A stretch of DNA of 64,000 nucleotides from Chitinophagales bacterium (GTDB lineage: Bacteria > Bacteroidota > Bacteroidia > Chitinophagales > Chitinophagaceae): positions 1,302,001 to 1,366,000 of the forward strand of contig JAFLBJ010000001.1 of assembly GCA_017303415.1 (NCBI GenBank), read 5' to 3'. The notes under the pieces are model-generated. The model saw only the letters and a program-made list of their open reading frames with translations, did no database searches and was not told the origin of the DNA. This document shows positions 16,781 to 23,131 of this stretch, in pieces. The first letter of the stretch is position 1. Each line of letters begins with the position of its first letter. A program made the position numbers and the translations under genes.

Positions 16781-17191
16781 TTATCTGTTAGCCTGCCATA
16801 AAGGATCATACTTTACAAACCAGGAGATCCAGATGCTTCGCGATAATCGCATGATCCAGGGCTGGAGAAGGATGAGGAAAACGGCATTAAAACCCATCCA
16901 GGCAAAGAATCGCTTATCCTGCGCTGATAGTCCAATGATGACCCACCAGGCCACGAGGGTGGAAACGCTCAAGGCAACAGTAAGCGCATAACTGACGTAG
17001 GCGGTGCCATAGTAGAATCCGGTTTCTATTTCAGTGAGTTGTCCGCATACAGGGCAATGTTCATTCATTTCGAGATTGCCTTTCCATTTCAGCTTAAGGG
17101 GATGCTTAAAAAGTTTTCCTTCGCGACAGCGGGGGCAACGACAAGTAAGGGTAGAAGCGAGGTAGCCTCTGGAGGACTGTGAATTCGACAT
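16781..17191 (-). CDS. DUF983 family zinc-ribbon membrane protein
   Basis: 136 residues. An N-terminal zinc ribbon is formed by CRCPRCREGKLF and HCPVCGQL (two CxxC pairs, residues about 17-50). Two or three membrane segments follow. The family is of unknown function. It ends a minus-strand series with thioredoxin, DUF6132, a small membrane protein and rhodanese genes, so it may belong to the sulfur operon, although DUF983 genes also occur alone. Confidence 0.75.
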   Translation of the reverse strand: MSNSQSSRGYLASTLTCRCPRCREGKLFKHPLKLKWKGNLEMNEHCPVCGQLTEIETGFYYGTAYVSYALTVALSVSTLVAWWVIIGLSAQDKRFFAWMGFNAVFLILLQPWIMRLSRSIWISWFVKYDPLWQANR

Positions 17192-17203
17192 GTCAGTTTC
17201 GTT

Positions 17204-17521
17204 TCAGAGATGGGCCACTGCCCGAATGGTGCGTTCCAGGGGACCTGTCTGCACCACGCCGGACTGGCGCCAAAGTTGATTTCCGTTCTTAAATAAGATC
17301 AGGGTTGGTACACTTTGTACCTGAAAAGCCATGGCTGCATTTTGATTGCGATCAATATCCACTTTGATGATGCGAATGGCATCACCCATGCGGTCATGTA
17401 ATTCCTCCAAAATGGGCTTCATCATTTTGCATGGGCCACACCAGGCCGCCGTAAAATCGACCAACACAGGGATATCTCCCTGGATGAGATCATTAAAGCT
17501 CTCCTTTTTTTGCGTCTCCAT
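17204..17521 (-). CDS. Thioredoxin
   Basis: 105 residues with the active site WCGPCKM and cis-Pro motif VPTLILF. It is cytoplasmic, with no signal peptide. The start at METQKKES is inside the DUF6132 gene (29-base overlap), suggesting coupled translation. It probably reduces persulfides or disulfides formed by the neighbouring rhodanese and sulfide-oxidation enzymes. A second thioredoxin gene lies at 21996 in the same cluster. Confidence 0.93.
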   Translation of the reverse strand: METQKKESFNDLIQGDIPVLVDFTAAWCGPCKMMKPILEELHDRMGDAIRIIKVDIDRNQNAAMAFQVQSVPTLILFKNGNQLWRQSGVVQTGPLERTIRAVAHL

Positions 17522-17717
17522 GCTTTTCCTCTTTTTTGAAAATACTGAACAGCAAGCCACCCATCACCGCGCCATAGACGGTACTATTCTGCCATTTGGA
17601 CGTGATGAGGCAGGTACCACTATTACAACCTACCTGTTGCCAGTAAAAATACCCGCCTATCGCGCCTACTGCAATACCAGCGATAAGAAGTTTATTATTT
17701 AGAAGCCAGTTCTTCAT
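17493..17717 (-). CDS. Small membrane protein, DUF6132-like
   Basis: 74 residues with two membrane segments. The central VGCNSGTCLITSK holds two cysteines in a GCxxGTC arrangement typical of the DUF6132 family, and a charged, lysine-rich tail follows. The function is unknown. The Cys pair, placed near a membrane face, and the flanking thioredoxin and rhodanese genes suggest a role in moving sulfur or sulfur-derived reducing equivalents (inference). It overlaps both neighbouring genes by 23-29 bases. Confidence 0.7.
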   Translation of the reverse strand: MKNWLLNNKLLIAGIAVGAIGGYFYWQQVGCNSGTCLITSKWQNSTVYGAVMGGLLFSIFKKEEKHGDAKKGEL

Positions 17718-17952
17718 ATTCGATCAATTCAGTGTCTTGTTTTGCGTTTTTCGGATCGGCAGCCGGTGCGCTATAACAACTCCCTCCCACACAACAGGTT
17801 CCGGGTGATACAACGGCCAGCAGTGTGAAAAGGGAGCCCAGGAAGATATTTCCCGCGCTACCGGCCTCGATTCCGGAGAACAAAATTAATAAACCCAGAC
17901 CTACCCGCACGAATTTTAACAAGGTCCACCCGGACGTGATGTATTTCAGCAT
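17695..17952 (-). CDS. Small membrane protein with cysteine-rich tail
   Basis: 85 residues. Two hydrophobic segments (about 10-30 and 33-50) end in a cysteine-rich stretch PGTCCVGGSCYS. The arrangement resembles the small membrane partners (YgaP/DUF2892-like) often found with rhodaneses, but I cannot name the family firmly. The start is at MLKYITSG, five bases after the rhodanese stop; the longer frame would run into the rhodanese gene. It overlaps the DUF6132 gene by 23 bases. Confidence 0.65.
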   Translation of the reverse strand: MLKYITSGWTLLKFVRVGLGLLILFSGIEAGSAGNIFLGSLFTLLAVVSPGTCCVGGSCYSAPAADPKNAKQDTELIEYEELASK

Positions 17953-17956
17953 GGGT

Positions 17957-18238
17957 TTAATTAAGGTGGTTGACCATGTCAAAGTACCCGCCGCCATTGT
18001 GCATTTCGGTCTTGATACCAGCCGATTGCACCATCATCAGCGCCATGCCACTACGGCTGCCACTGCGGCAATAAAAAACCAGGGGTCCCTGCATCTTCTT
18101 GATCTCGTCGATTCGATAGGGGATCTCGGAAACAGGAATATTGACGGAACCGGGGATAAAACCTTCAGCCAGTTCACCAGGACTGCGGACATCAATGATA
18201 GTGCCCGATTTCTTTTGAACGATCTCTTTAATACTCAT
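17957..18238 (-). CDS. Rhodanese domain protein
   Basis: 93 residues, a single-domain sulfurtransferase. It has IIDVRSPGELAEGFIPGSVNIP and the active-site loop FYCRSGSRS with the catalytic cysteine that carries the persulfide. It is cytoplasmic. It is the first gene of a tightly packed minus-strand operon continuing with two small cysteine-containing membrane proteins and a thioredoxin. A GTGA-N6-TCAC palindrome lies 49 bases upstream of its start and is shared with the SQR and second thioredoxin promoters, which suggests common control by the Crp/Fnr protein of the cluster. Confidence 0.92.
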   Translation of the reverse strand: MSIKEIVQKKSGTIIDVRSPGELAEGFIPGSVNIPVSEIPYRIDEIKKMQGPLVFYCRSGSRSGMALMMVQSAGIKTEMHNGGGYFDMVNHLN

Positions 18239-18256
18239 TTTCTTTAATTATTTCCA

Positions 18257-18300
18257 CAAAGATCAATCATTGAAAAGGCCCCGCCAGTGATAACAATCAC
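18257..18300 (-). promoter_or_regulatory. Candidate Crp/Fnr site and -7 element of the rhodanese operon
   Basis: The palindrome GTGA-TAACAA-TCAC lies at 18287-18300. On the minus strand a -7-like GATCTTTG ends at 18257. The distance from palindrome centre to the final G of the -7 element is 36.5 bases, an activator position near -41 that matches the other two sites. Confidence 0.5.
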
Positions 18301-18350
18301 GCTTCTTTCCTTTATCCATCCGGGAATACCTTAGATCTTAAAAATCAAGG

Positions 18351-18761
18351 TCAATGCCCGGCCTTAATATAGCTCCACCCATCCATCTGCCTTTCCGCCA
18401 GTTCAAGAATCGCCACCGGGACGATATCGGCCAACGGAAGTAATTGGGATGCCTCCACCTTCATACGACGCATGGAGTTGGCGCAGGCTTTGAAACTCAC
18501 TTTGCCCCGCAAACGCAGCGATTCCATGCCATCGGCAACATTGCTTTTGTCCTTTATGAGCATATTCAGTGCAGGTCCGTGGCAAACGACTTCCAGTTCC
18601 GCCTCAGGGGAAACTTTCAGGATATTATTGAACTGCCTGACCACAGCACTATAATCTGCTGTATCGGCACTAACAAGGTCATAAACAATGCGGTGCTTCT
18701 TTTCCTGAGCGAATAGAGAGATGGAAATAAGAAGTAACAGCAGAAAGGGAAGTCTTTTCAT
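18351..18761 (-). CDS. DsrE/DsrF-like family protein, exported
   Basis: 136 residues. A signal peptide (MKRLPFLLLLLISISLFAQ) is followed by a DsrE-like fold: VYDLVSADTADYSAVVRQFNNILK, ELEVVCHGPALNML and a conserved cysteine in FKACANSMR. Such proteins take part in sulfur transfer; export to the periplasm would place this one near the membrane side of sulfide oxidation. The start is chosen to give the signal peptide first. It lies downstream of SQR, separated by a heptamer-repeat hairpin, so it may have its own promoter or receive partial read-through. Confidence 0.78.
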   Translation of the reverse strand: MKRLPFLLLLLISISLFAQEKKHRIVYDLVSADTADYSAVVRQFNNILKVSPEAELEVVCHGPALNMLIKDKSNVADGMESLRLRGKVSFKACANSMRRMKVEASQLLPLADIVPVAILELAERQMDGWSYIKAGH

Positions 18762-18801
18762 ATCGTTTAATTGTGAGGGGAAGGTAGGGAATTTTGGGAT
18801 T

Positions 18802-18903
18802 GGAGGATGGGTGTAGGATGTTGGAGGACAGATGACAGATGACAGCCGACCTCCGTCATCTGTCATCTGTCATCTGTTCTCCAACATCCCTCACCCTCCT
18901 CAC
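18802..18903. repeat. Heptamer-repeat inverted arms between SQR and the DsrE-like gene
   Basis: The left arm (18802-18845) is made of seven-base units such as GGAGGAT, GGATGTT and AGATGAC. The right arm (18855-18903) has units such as GTCATCT (three copies), GTTCTCC and AACATCC. The arms are imperfect reverse complements of more than 40 bases. The right arm supplies the SQR stop codon. The same unit family recurs at 63354-63525. Confidence 0.8.
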
Positions 18904-20096
18904 GCCTTTCCCGCCAGTATCTTATTCCAATACAACCATGGCAGCACCTTTTTCTTCAAAAAATACATGCTCCAACGTTCCTTGCTCTGATCAAAGGGGA
19001 AGGTTTCCATAGGATTATTATCATAATCAAATTCAGCCAATACCAATTTGCCATAACCTGTTACCAACGGACAACTGGTATAACCCGTGTACCTGGCTGT
19101 GGGTTCCTGGCCCTGAATCGCGGCGAGCAGGTTTTCGACCAATACAGGTGCCTGTTTGCGTATGGCGGCTCCTGTTTTACTAATGGGCAAGCCGGCCACA
19201 TCCCCCAGTGAGTAGATGGCCGGGAAGCGGTTATGTTGCAATGTATTTTTATCTACATCCACCCAGCCTGTTTCATTTACCAATGGACTGTTCCGTACAA
19301 AATCGGGGGCGCTTTGCGGAGGTGTTACATGGATCATGTCAAATTCAACCCAATATTCTTTATCCTTATTATCTTCTCCTATACCCACAAATTTTGCTTT
19401 TTTACCAGGACCATCGATCTCCACCAGCTTGACCATGAAGTTCAATTTTATATTGGCTCTTTCACAAACCTTCAGTAAGGTGGCTTCGTATTTAGGTACG
19501 GCAAAGAGTTTGGCAGCGCCGCTCCAGTATTGTATATCGGCCTTTGCCAATACGCCATGCCTTCTGAAATAATCAGCCGCCAGGTACATGATTTTATGTG
19601 GAGCCCCTCCGCATTTTACCGGGGTCTGCGGGTTATGGAAAATGGCTTTTCCTCCTTTAAACTGTTTTAAGGTTTCAAATGTATAAGGAGCGTGTTCAAA
19701 ACTATAATTAGAACATACATTGTTCCTGCCCAATGTTTCCTTCAATCCTTTTATCTCATCCCAGTTAAGCTGGATACCGGGAGCCACCACCAGAAAATCA
19801 TATTTTATGGGACGCCCATTGGCCAGCGTAATCGCGTTTTCTCCAGGCTGAAAACTTTCTACTTTTTCTTTGATCCAGGTTACTCCCTTGGGCATGACCT
19901 CTGCTTCCGTTCGGCGTGTTTTCAGAATATTAAAGGCACCCCCACCAACTAAGGTCCAGGCAGGTTGGTAATAATGATACTCTGCCGGATCAATGATGGC
20001 GATATCCAGTTTTTTGTTCTTGCGAAGCAATTGAGAGGCTACAGAAATGCCTGCATTTCCGCCTCCGACGATAACTACCTGGTGATAAGCTGACAT
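18900..20096 (-). CDS. Sulfide:quinone oxidoreductase family flavoprotein
   Basis: 398 residues. The N-terminal FAD motif is VVIVGGGNAGI, then PAWTLVGGG. Three cysteine positions typical of SQR are seen: VCSNYSFEHAP, VKCGGAPHK and the C-terminal YTSCPLVTGYG. It would oxidise sulfide at the membrane surface, pass electrons to quinone and release persulfide to a thiol acceptor. The start is at MSAYHQVV, directly before the FAD fold. It is divergent from a CstB-like persulfide dioxygenase and lies next to rhodanese, DsrE and thioredoxin genes, which supports the role. A GTGA-N6-TCAC palindrome lies 50 bases upstream. Confidence 0.9.
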   Translation of the reverse strand: MSAYHQVVIVGGGNAGISVASQLLRKNKKLDIAIIDPAEYHYYQPAWTLVGGGAFNILKTRRTEAEVMPKGVTWIKEKVESFQPGENAITLANGRPIKYDFLVVAPGIQLNWDEIKGLKETLGRNNVCSNYSFEHAPYTFETLKQFKGGKAIFHNPQTPVKCGGAPHKIMYLAADYFRRHGVLAKADIQYWSGAAKLFAVPKYEATLLKVCERANIKLNFMVKLVEIDGPGKKAKFVGIGEDNKDKEYWVEFDMIHVTPPQSAPDFVRNSPLVNETGWVDVDKNTLQHNRFPAIYSLGDVAGLPISKTGAAIRKQAPVLVENLLAAIQGQEPTARYTGYTSCPLVTGYGKLVLAEFDYDNNPMETFPFDQSKERWSMYFLKKKVLPWLYWNKILAGKA

Positions 20097-20115
20097 ATGG
20101 CATTCGTTTAGGATG

Positions 20116-20159
20116 CACAGGTACGATTTAATAAAAGACCTGGTCGTGATATTTATCAC
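20116..20159 (-). promoter_or_regulatory. Candidate Crp/Fnr site and -7 element of the SQR gene
   Basis: The palindrome GTGA-TATTTA-TCAC lies at 20146-20159. A minus-strand -7-like TACCTGTG ends at 20116. The spacing from centre to final G is 36.5 bases, as at the rhodanese promoter. A looser CTGAC-GAAT-GTCAG palindrome lies further upstream at 20195-20208. Confidence 0.55.
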
Positions 20160-20209
20160 ATAGGTCGAAAAACTGATCCAGGTCATGTCGGGAGCTGACG
20201 AATGTCAGT

Positions 20210-20237
20210 CAATTCTGTAACCCGAGGCACAGAATTG
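20210..20237. repeat. Hairpin of the ATTCTGTGCC family
   Basis: Arms CAATTCTG (20210-20217) and CAGAATTG (20230-20237) enclose a 12-base loop containing CCCGAGG. It resembles a shortened version of the hairpin at 1285-1328. Confidence 0.5.
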
Positions 20238-20260
20238 CGGAGGTCGAGGGGGGAAATTTA

Positions 20261-20424
20261 CGTCAGACGTGAGGCGTGAGAAGTGAGGCGTGAGACGTCA
20301 GTTGTGAGAGTGAATAGTGAATAGTGAATAGAAAATAGTAAATAAAAACATGGTCTCACAATTCACTATTGACCATTCACTATTCACTATTCACTTCTCA
20401 CTTCTCACTTCTCACGCCTCACGA
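20261..20424. repeat. Heptamer-repeat inverted arms in the SQR/CstB-like divergent region
   Basis: The left arm (20261-20344) is twelve consecutive seven-base units, first CGTGAGA-like, then three GTGAATA, then GAAAATA. The right arm (20355-20424) is ten units, TTCACTA-like and then CTCACTT-like, in the reverse-complement order. About 160 of the 371 bases between the two start codons are taken up by it. No terminator role is expected here because the genes diverge. Confidence 0.85.
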
Positions 20425-20467
20425 AGAAAACGCGCTTGCATTTTTAAAACAAAAAACATCCCTTGTT

Positions 20468-21889
20468 ATGAAAGTTGAACAGATTTACACTGGTTGCCTG
20501 GCCGAAGCTGCCTATTATATTGAAAGCAAAGGCGAAGCCGCTATCATTGATCCCCTGCGCGAATCAAAGCCCTATATCGAAAGGGCGGAGAAAAATGGTG
20601 CAAAGATCAAATACGTGCTGGAAACCCATTTCCACGCCGATTTTGTATCCGGTCATATTGACCTGGCAAGGAAGACAGGTGCCCAGATTGTTTTTGGGCC
20701 TACCGCAAAACCTGCTTATGAAGCACATATTGCGGAAGATGGGGAAATGCTAAAATTAGGAGATGTATATATCAAAGTATTACATACACCCGGGCATACC
20801 ATGGAATCAACTACCTATCTGCTTGTGGATGAAAACGGAAAGGATCATGCGATCTTCACGGGTGATACATTGTTTATTGGAGATGTGGGACGTCCTGACC
20901 TGGTACAAAAAGTAAAGGCGGAGATCACACCGCAAATTTTGGGAGGTCATTTGTATGATTCTCTTCGGAACAAGATCATGCCCCTCGCTGATGAAGTGAT
21001 TGTTTACCCCGGTCATGGTGCCGGCAGTGCCTGCGGAAAAAGCATGAGCAAGGAGACCGTGGATACTCTGGGACATCAGAAATTATTCAATTATGCCCTT
21101 CGGGCTGATATGACAAAGGAAGAGTTTATCAAAGCGGTAACTGATGGTCTGGTGGAACCACCACAGTATTTTCCTCAGAATGTGATCATGAATATCACCG
21201 GATACCAACCCGTAGATGAGGTGATCGCGCATGGTAACCGCCCTTTGAATGTGAAGGAATTTCAAACCGTTTGGGAAAGTCTGGAGGCACTGGTATTGGA
21301 TACACGGAACAAGGATGCATTTTCACGCGGTCATATTCCCGGATCGATCTTTATTGGCCTTGATGATATGTTTGCCCCCTGGGCCGGCACGTTGATCACC
21401 GATCTGAAACAACCGATCTTACTGATCACCGATGAAGGAAAAGAAGAAGAAGCCGTTATCCGTCTCTCCCGTGTTGGATACGACAATACCCAGGGTTACC
21501 TGAAAGGGGGTGTGGAAGCCTGGAAAGAAGCCGGCGAAGAAACCGATATCATCGTAGAGATATCACCGGAAGATTTCGCAAAAAAATACGCTTCCGAAAA
21601 GGAACATATTCATCTGCTGGATGTGCGCCGCAAAAGTGAGTATGATACGGAGCACCTGGTAGGCGCGGAAAACTTCCCCCTCGATTTTATCAATCACCAC
21701 ATGGCTGAGCTGGATAAAGAAAAGAAATACTATATCCATTGCGCCGGGGGCTATCGTTCCGTGATTGCTACCTCCATATTGAAAGCACGTGGCTTCCATA
21801 ACCTGGTAAATATCAAAGGTGGGTACAAGGAGTTGAGTAAGACCGGTTTGGAAAGGACCCAGTTTGTGAAACAGAATACGGAGCTTTAG
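20468..21889 (+). CDS. Persulfide dioxygenase-rhodanese fusion, CstB-like
   Basis: 473 residues. The N-terminal metallo-beta-lactamase domain (about 1-240) has THFHADF, HTPGHT and FTGDTLF, the metal-binding pattern of persulfide dioxygenases. Two rhodanese domains follow: the first (about 270-350) lacks the active cysteine, and the second (about 365-460) has YIHCAGGYRS with Cys near residue 425. This order matches staphylococcal CstB. It would oxidise low-molecular-weight persulfides to sulfite and form thiosulfate. Since bshA is in the same window, bacillithiol persulfide is a likely substrate (inference). The start is at MKVEQIY; the longer frame runs through the repeat array. Confidence 0.9.
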   Translation: MKVEQIYTGCLAEAAYYIESKGEAAIIDPLRESKPYIERAEKNGAKIKYVLETHFHADFVSGHIDLARKTGAQIVFGPTAKPAYEAHIAEDGEMLKLGDVYIKVLHTPGHTMESTTYLLVDENGKDHAIFTGDTLFIGDVGRPDLVQKVKAEITPQILGGHLYDSLRNKIMPLADEVIVYPGHGAGSACGKSMSKETVDTLGHQKLFNYALRADMTKEEFIKAVTDGLVEPPQYFPQNVIMNITGYQPVDEVIAHGNRPLNVKEFQTVWESLEALVLDTRNKDAFSRGHIPGSIFIGLDDMFAPWAGTLITDLKQPILLITDEGKEEEAVIRLSRVGYDNTQGYLKGGVEAWKEAGEETDIIVEISPEDFAKKYASEKEHIHLLDVRRKSEYDTEHLVGAENFPLDFINHHMAELDKEKKYYIHCAGGYRSVIATSILKARGFHNLVNIKGGYKELSKTGLERTQFVKQNTEL

Positions 21890-21893
21890 ATTT

Positions 21894-21920
21894 TTTTACT
21901 GTGTTCTCCTGTTCTCTGCG
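21894..21920. repeat. Short nine-base repeat, CGCAGAGAA family (minus orientation)
   Basis: Nine-base units read on the minus strand as CGCAGAGAA, CAGGAGAAC and ACAGTAAAA, starting four bases after the CstB-like stop codon. Related copies are at 22425-22445 and 55142-55177. Confidence 0.55.
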
Positions 21921-21933
21921 GTAAATCTCTCAG

Positions 21934-21978
21934 GTGACCTATATCACCGACCCGGGTGTCCGGCTTTTCGTAAATTTG
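21934..21978 (+). promoter_or_regulatory. Candidate Crp/Fnr site and -7 element of the second thioredoxin gene
   Basis: The palindrome GTGA-CCTATA-TCAC at 21934-21947 (one extra pair on each side) is followed by a perfect -7 element TAAATTTG at 21971-21978. The centre-to-G distance is 37.5 bases, nearly equal to the SQR and rhodanese promoters. Confidence 0.6.
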
Positions 21979-21995
21979 TTGTTCAAACATTCAAT

Positions 21996-22382
21996 ATGGC
22001 TACAGTAAGGCTCACAACCCAGGATTTTAAAGACAAAGTATTTGACTATACCACGGAACAGGAATGGAAATACAAAGGGGATAAACCCGCGATCATTGAC
22101 TTCTATGCCGACTGGTGCGGTCCCTGCAAAATGGTAGCTCCGGTATTAGAGGAATTGAGCGACGAATATGAAGGTGATCTGGTTATTTATAAAGTAGATA
22201 CAGAAGCGGAGATGGAACTCTCTGCAGTATTTGGTATTCAGAGCATTCCTACTTTTCTTTTTATTCCTGTAGATGGGCAACCCATGATGCAGCCTGGCGC
22301 TTTCCCCAAGAAAGTGTTCAAACAGGTCATAGATGAGCGGTTGATCAGTAAGGAAGAAAAGGAACCTTCAACCAAGGAGTAG
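21996..22382 (+). CDS. Thioredoxin
   Basis: 128 residues with WCGPCKM and SIPTFLFI (cis-Pro). It is cytoplasmic and slightly longer than a minimal thioredoxin because of an N-terminal TTEQEWKYKGD insertion and a charged tail. It is the best supported member of the putative Crp/Fnr regulon, with a perfect TAnnTTTG element and a palindrome at activator distance. It converges on the crp-type gene. It probably reduces protein or bacillithiol persulfides during sulfide stress (inference). Confidence 0.93.
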   Translation: MATVRLTTQDFKDKVFDYTTEQEWKYKGDKPAIIDFYADWCGPCKMVAPVLEELSDEYEGDLVIYKVDTEAEMELSAVFGIQSIPTFLFIPVDGQPMMQPGAFPKKVFKQVIDERLISKEEKEPSTKE

Positions 22383-22424
22383 ATAATACTCCTTATTTAA
22401 ATACGCTGAATACAACCATTCTAA

Positions 22425-22445
22425 TTTTTCCTTTTCCCTGCGGTG
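22425..22445. repeat. Short nine-base repeat, CGCAGAGAA family (minus orientation)
   Basis: On the minus strand it reads CGCAGGGAA followed by AAGGAAAAA. It lies at the 3' end of the Crp/Fnr gene, in the gap between two convergent genes. Confidence 0.4.
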
Positions 22446-22447
22446 CT

Positions 22448-23068
22448 TTAACTCAGGTATTCGACCATATTTCTATGCAGCTTAACTAAATTTCGTTGTT
22501 CCATCTTCTTCAGTAACCGTGAAATAACCTCTCTGGAGGTATGCAGGTCATCTGCTATCTGTTGGTGAGAGAGTTCGACAATTTTCTTTCCGGTCTCATT
22601 AACATGACGTTTGATATAGAACTCCAGGCGTTCATCCATATTTCGAAAGGCGATATTGTCAATCACGGTCAATAATTCATCAAACCGTGAGCGGTAGGTC
22701 TGCACCACGAACTGATACCAGCTTTTGTACTTATTCATCAGATCGTCCATCAATTGGATGGGGATCATCATTACTTCGGTTTCTTCCTCGGTACGGGCCG
22801 TAACTTCGCTGGTACGTGATTGGATGGCACAGGTCATGGATACAGCGCAAGCCTCCCCTGGTCCGAGGTAATACATTAAAAATTCACCACCATCTTCATT
22901 TTCGCGGTAAACTTTGATCCTCCCGGTGATAACCAGGATGGTTGATTTTATATATTGACCTGTACGCATGATGGTTTCACCCGCTGCAAATGTCTTATCA
23001 ACAGCCTGCTTGTCGATGATATCGAGTAGTTCAGGTTCAAATTGGGGGAAGTATTTCTTGAGGTCCAT
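22448..23068 (-). CDS. Crp/Fnr family transcriptional regulator
   Basis: 206 residues: a cyclic-nucleotide-binding-type beta-barrel (residues about 15-110), a long dimer helix, and a C-terminal helix-turn-helix with SHQQIADDLHTSREVISRLLKKMEQ. The recognition helix has the RExxSR pattern of CRP/FNR proteins, which reads TGA half-sites. No N-terminal FNR-type cysteine cluster is seen, although Cys residues lie in the barrel (CAVSMTCAI). It is a good candidate regulator of the adjacent sulfide cluster, whose promoters carry GTGA-N6-TCAC. A related palindrome with a 4-base spacer (23078-23089) sits just before its own start. The start is at MDLKKYF. Confidence 0.93.
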   Translation of the reverse strand: MDLKKYFPQFEPELLDIIDKQAVDKTFAAGETIMRTGQYIKSTILVITGRIKVYRENEDGGEFLMYYLGPGEACAVSMTCAIQSRTSEVTARTEEETEVMMIPIQLMDDLMNKYKSWYQFVVQTYRSRFDELLTVIDNIAFRNMDERLEFYIKRHVNETGKKIVELSHQQIADDLHTSREVISRLLKKMEQRNLVKLHRNMVEYLS

Positions 23069-23131
23069 AATAAGGTAGTGATGAATCACAAAATTAAGAA
23101 AGGTCTGACGGACTTTGATACGAATATTCGT

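Noticed and set aside
18802-18903. Short regular repeats as a CRISPR array
   Set aside because: The unit is seven bases with no spacers, the copies are degenerate, and no cas gene is near.
23078-23089. GTGA-TGAA-TCAC before the Crp/Fnr gene as a fourth regulon site
   Set aside because: The spacer is four bases rather than six and the site is only 10 bases from the start codon, so it was not counted with the three matching sites.
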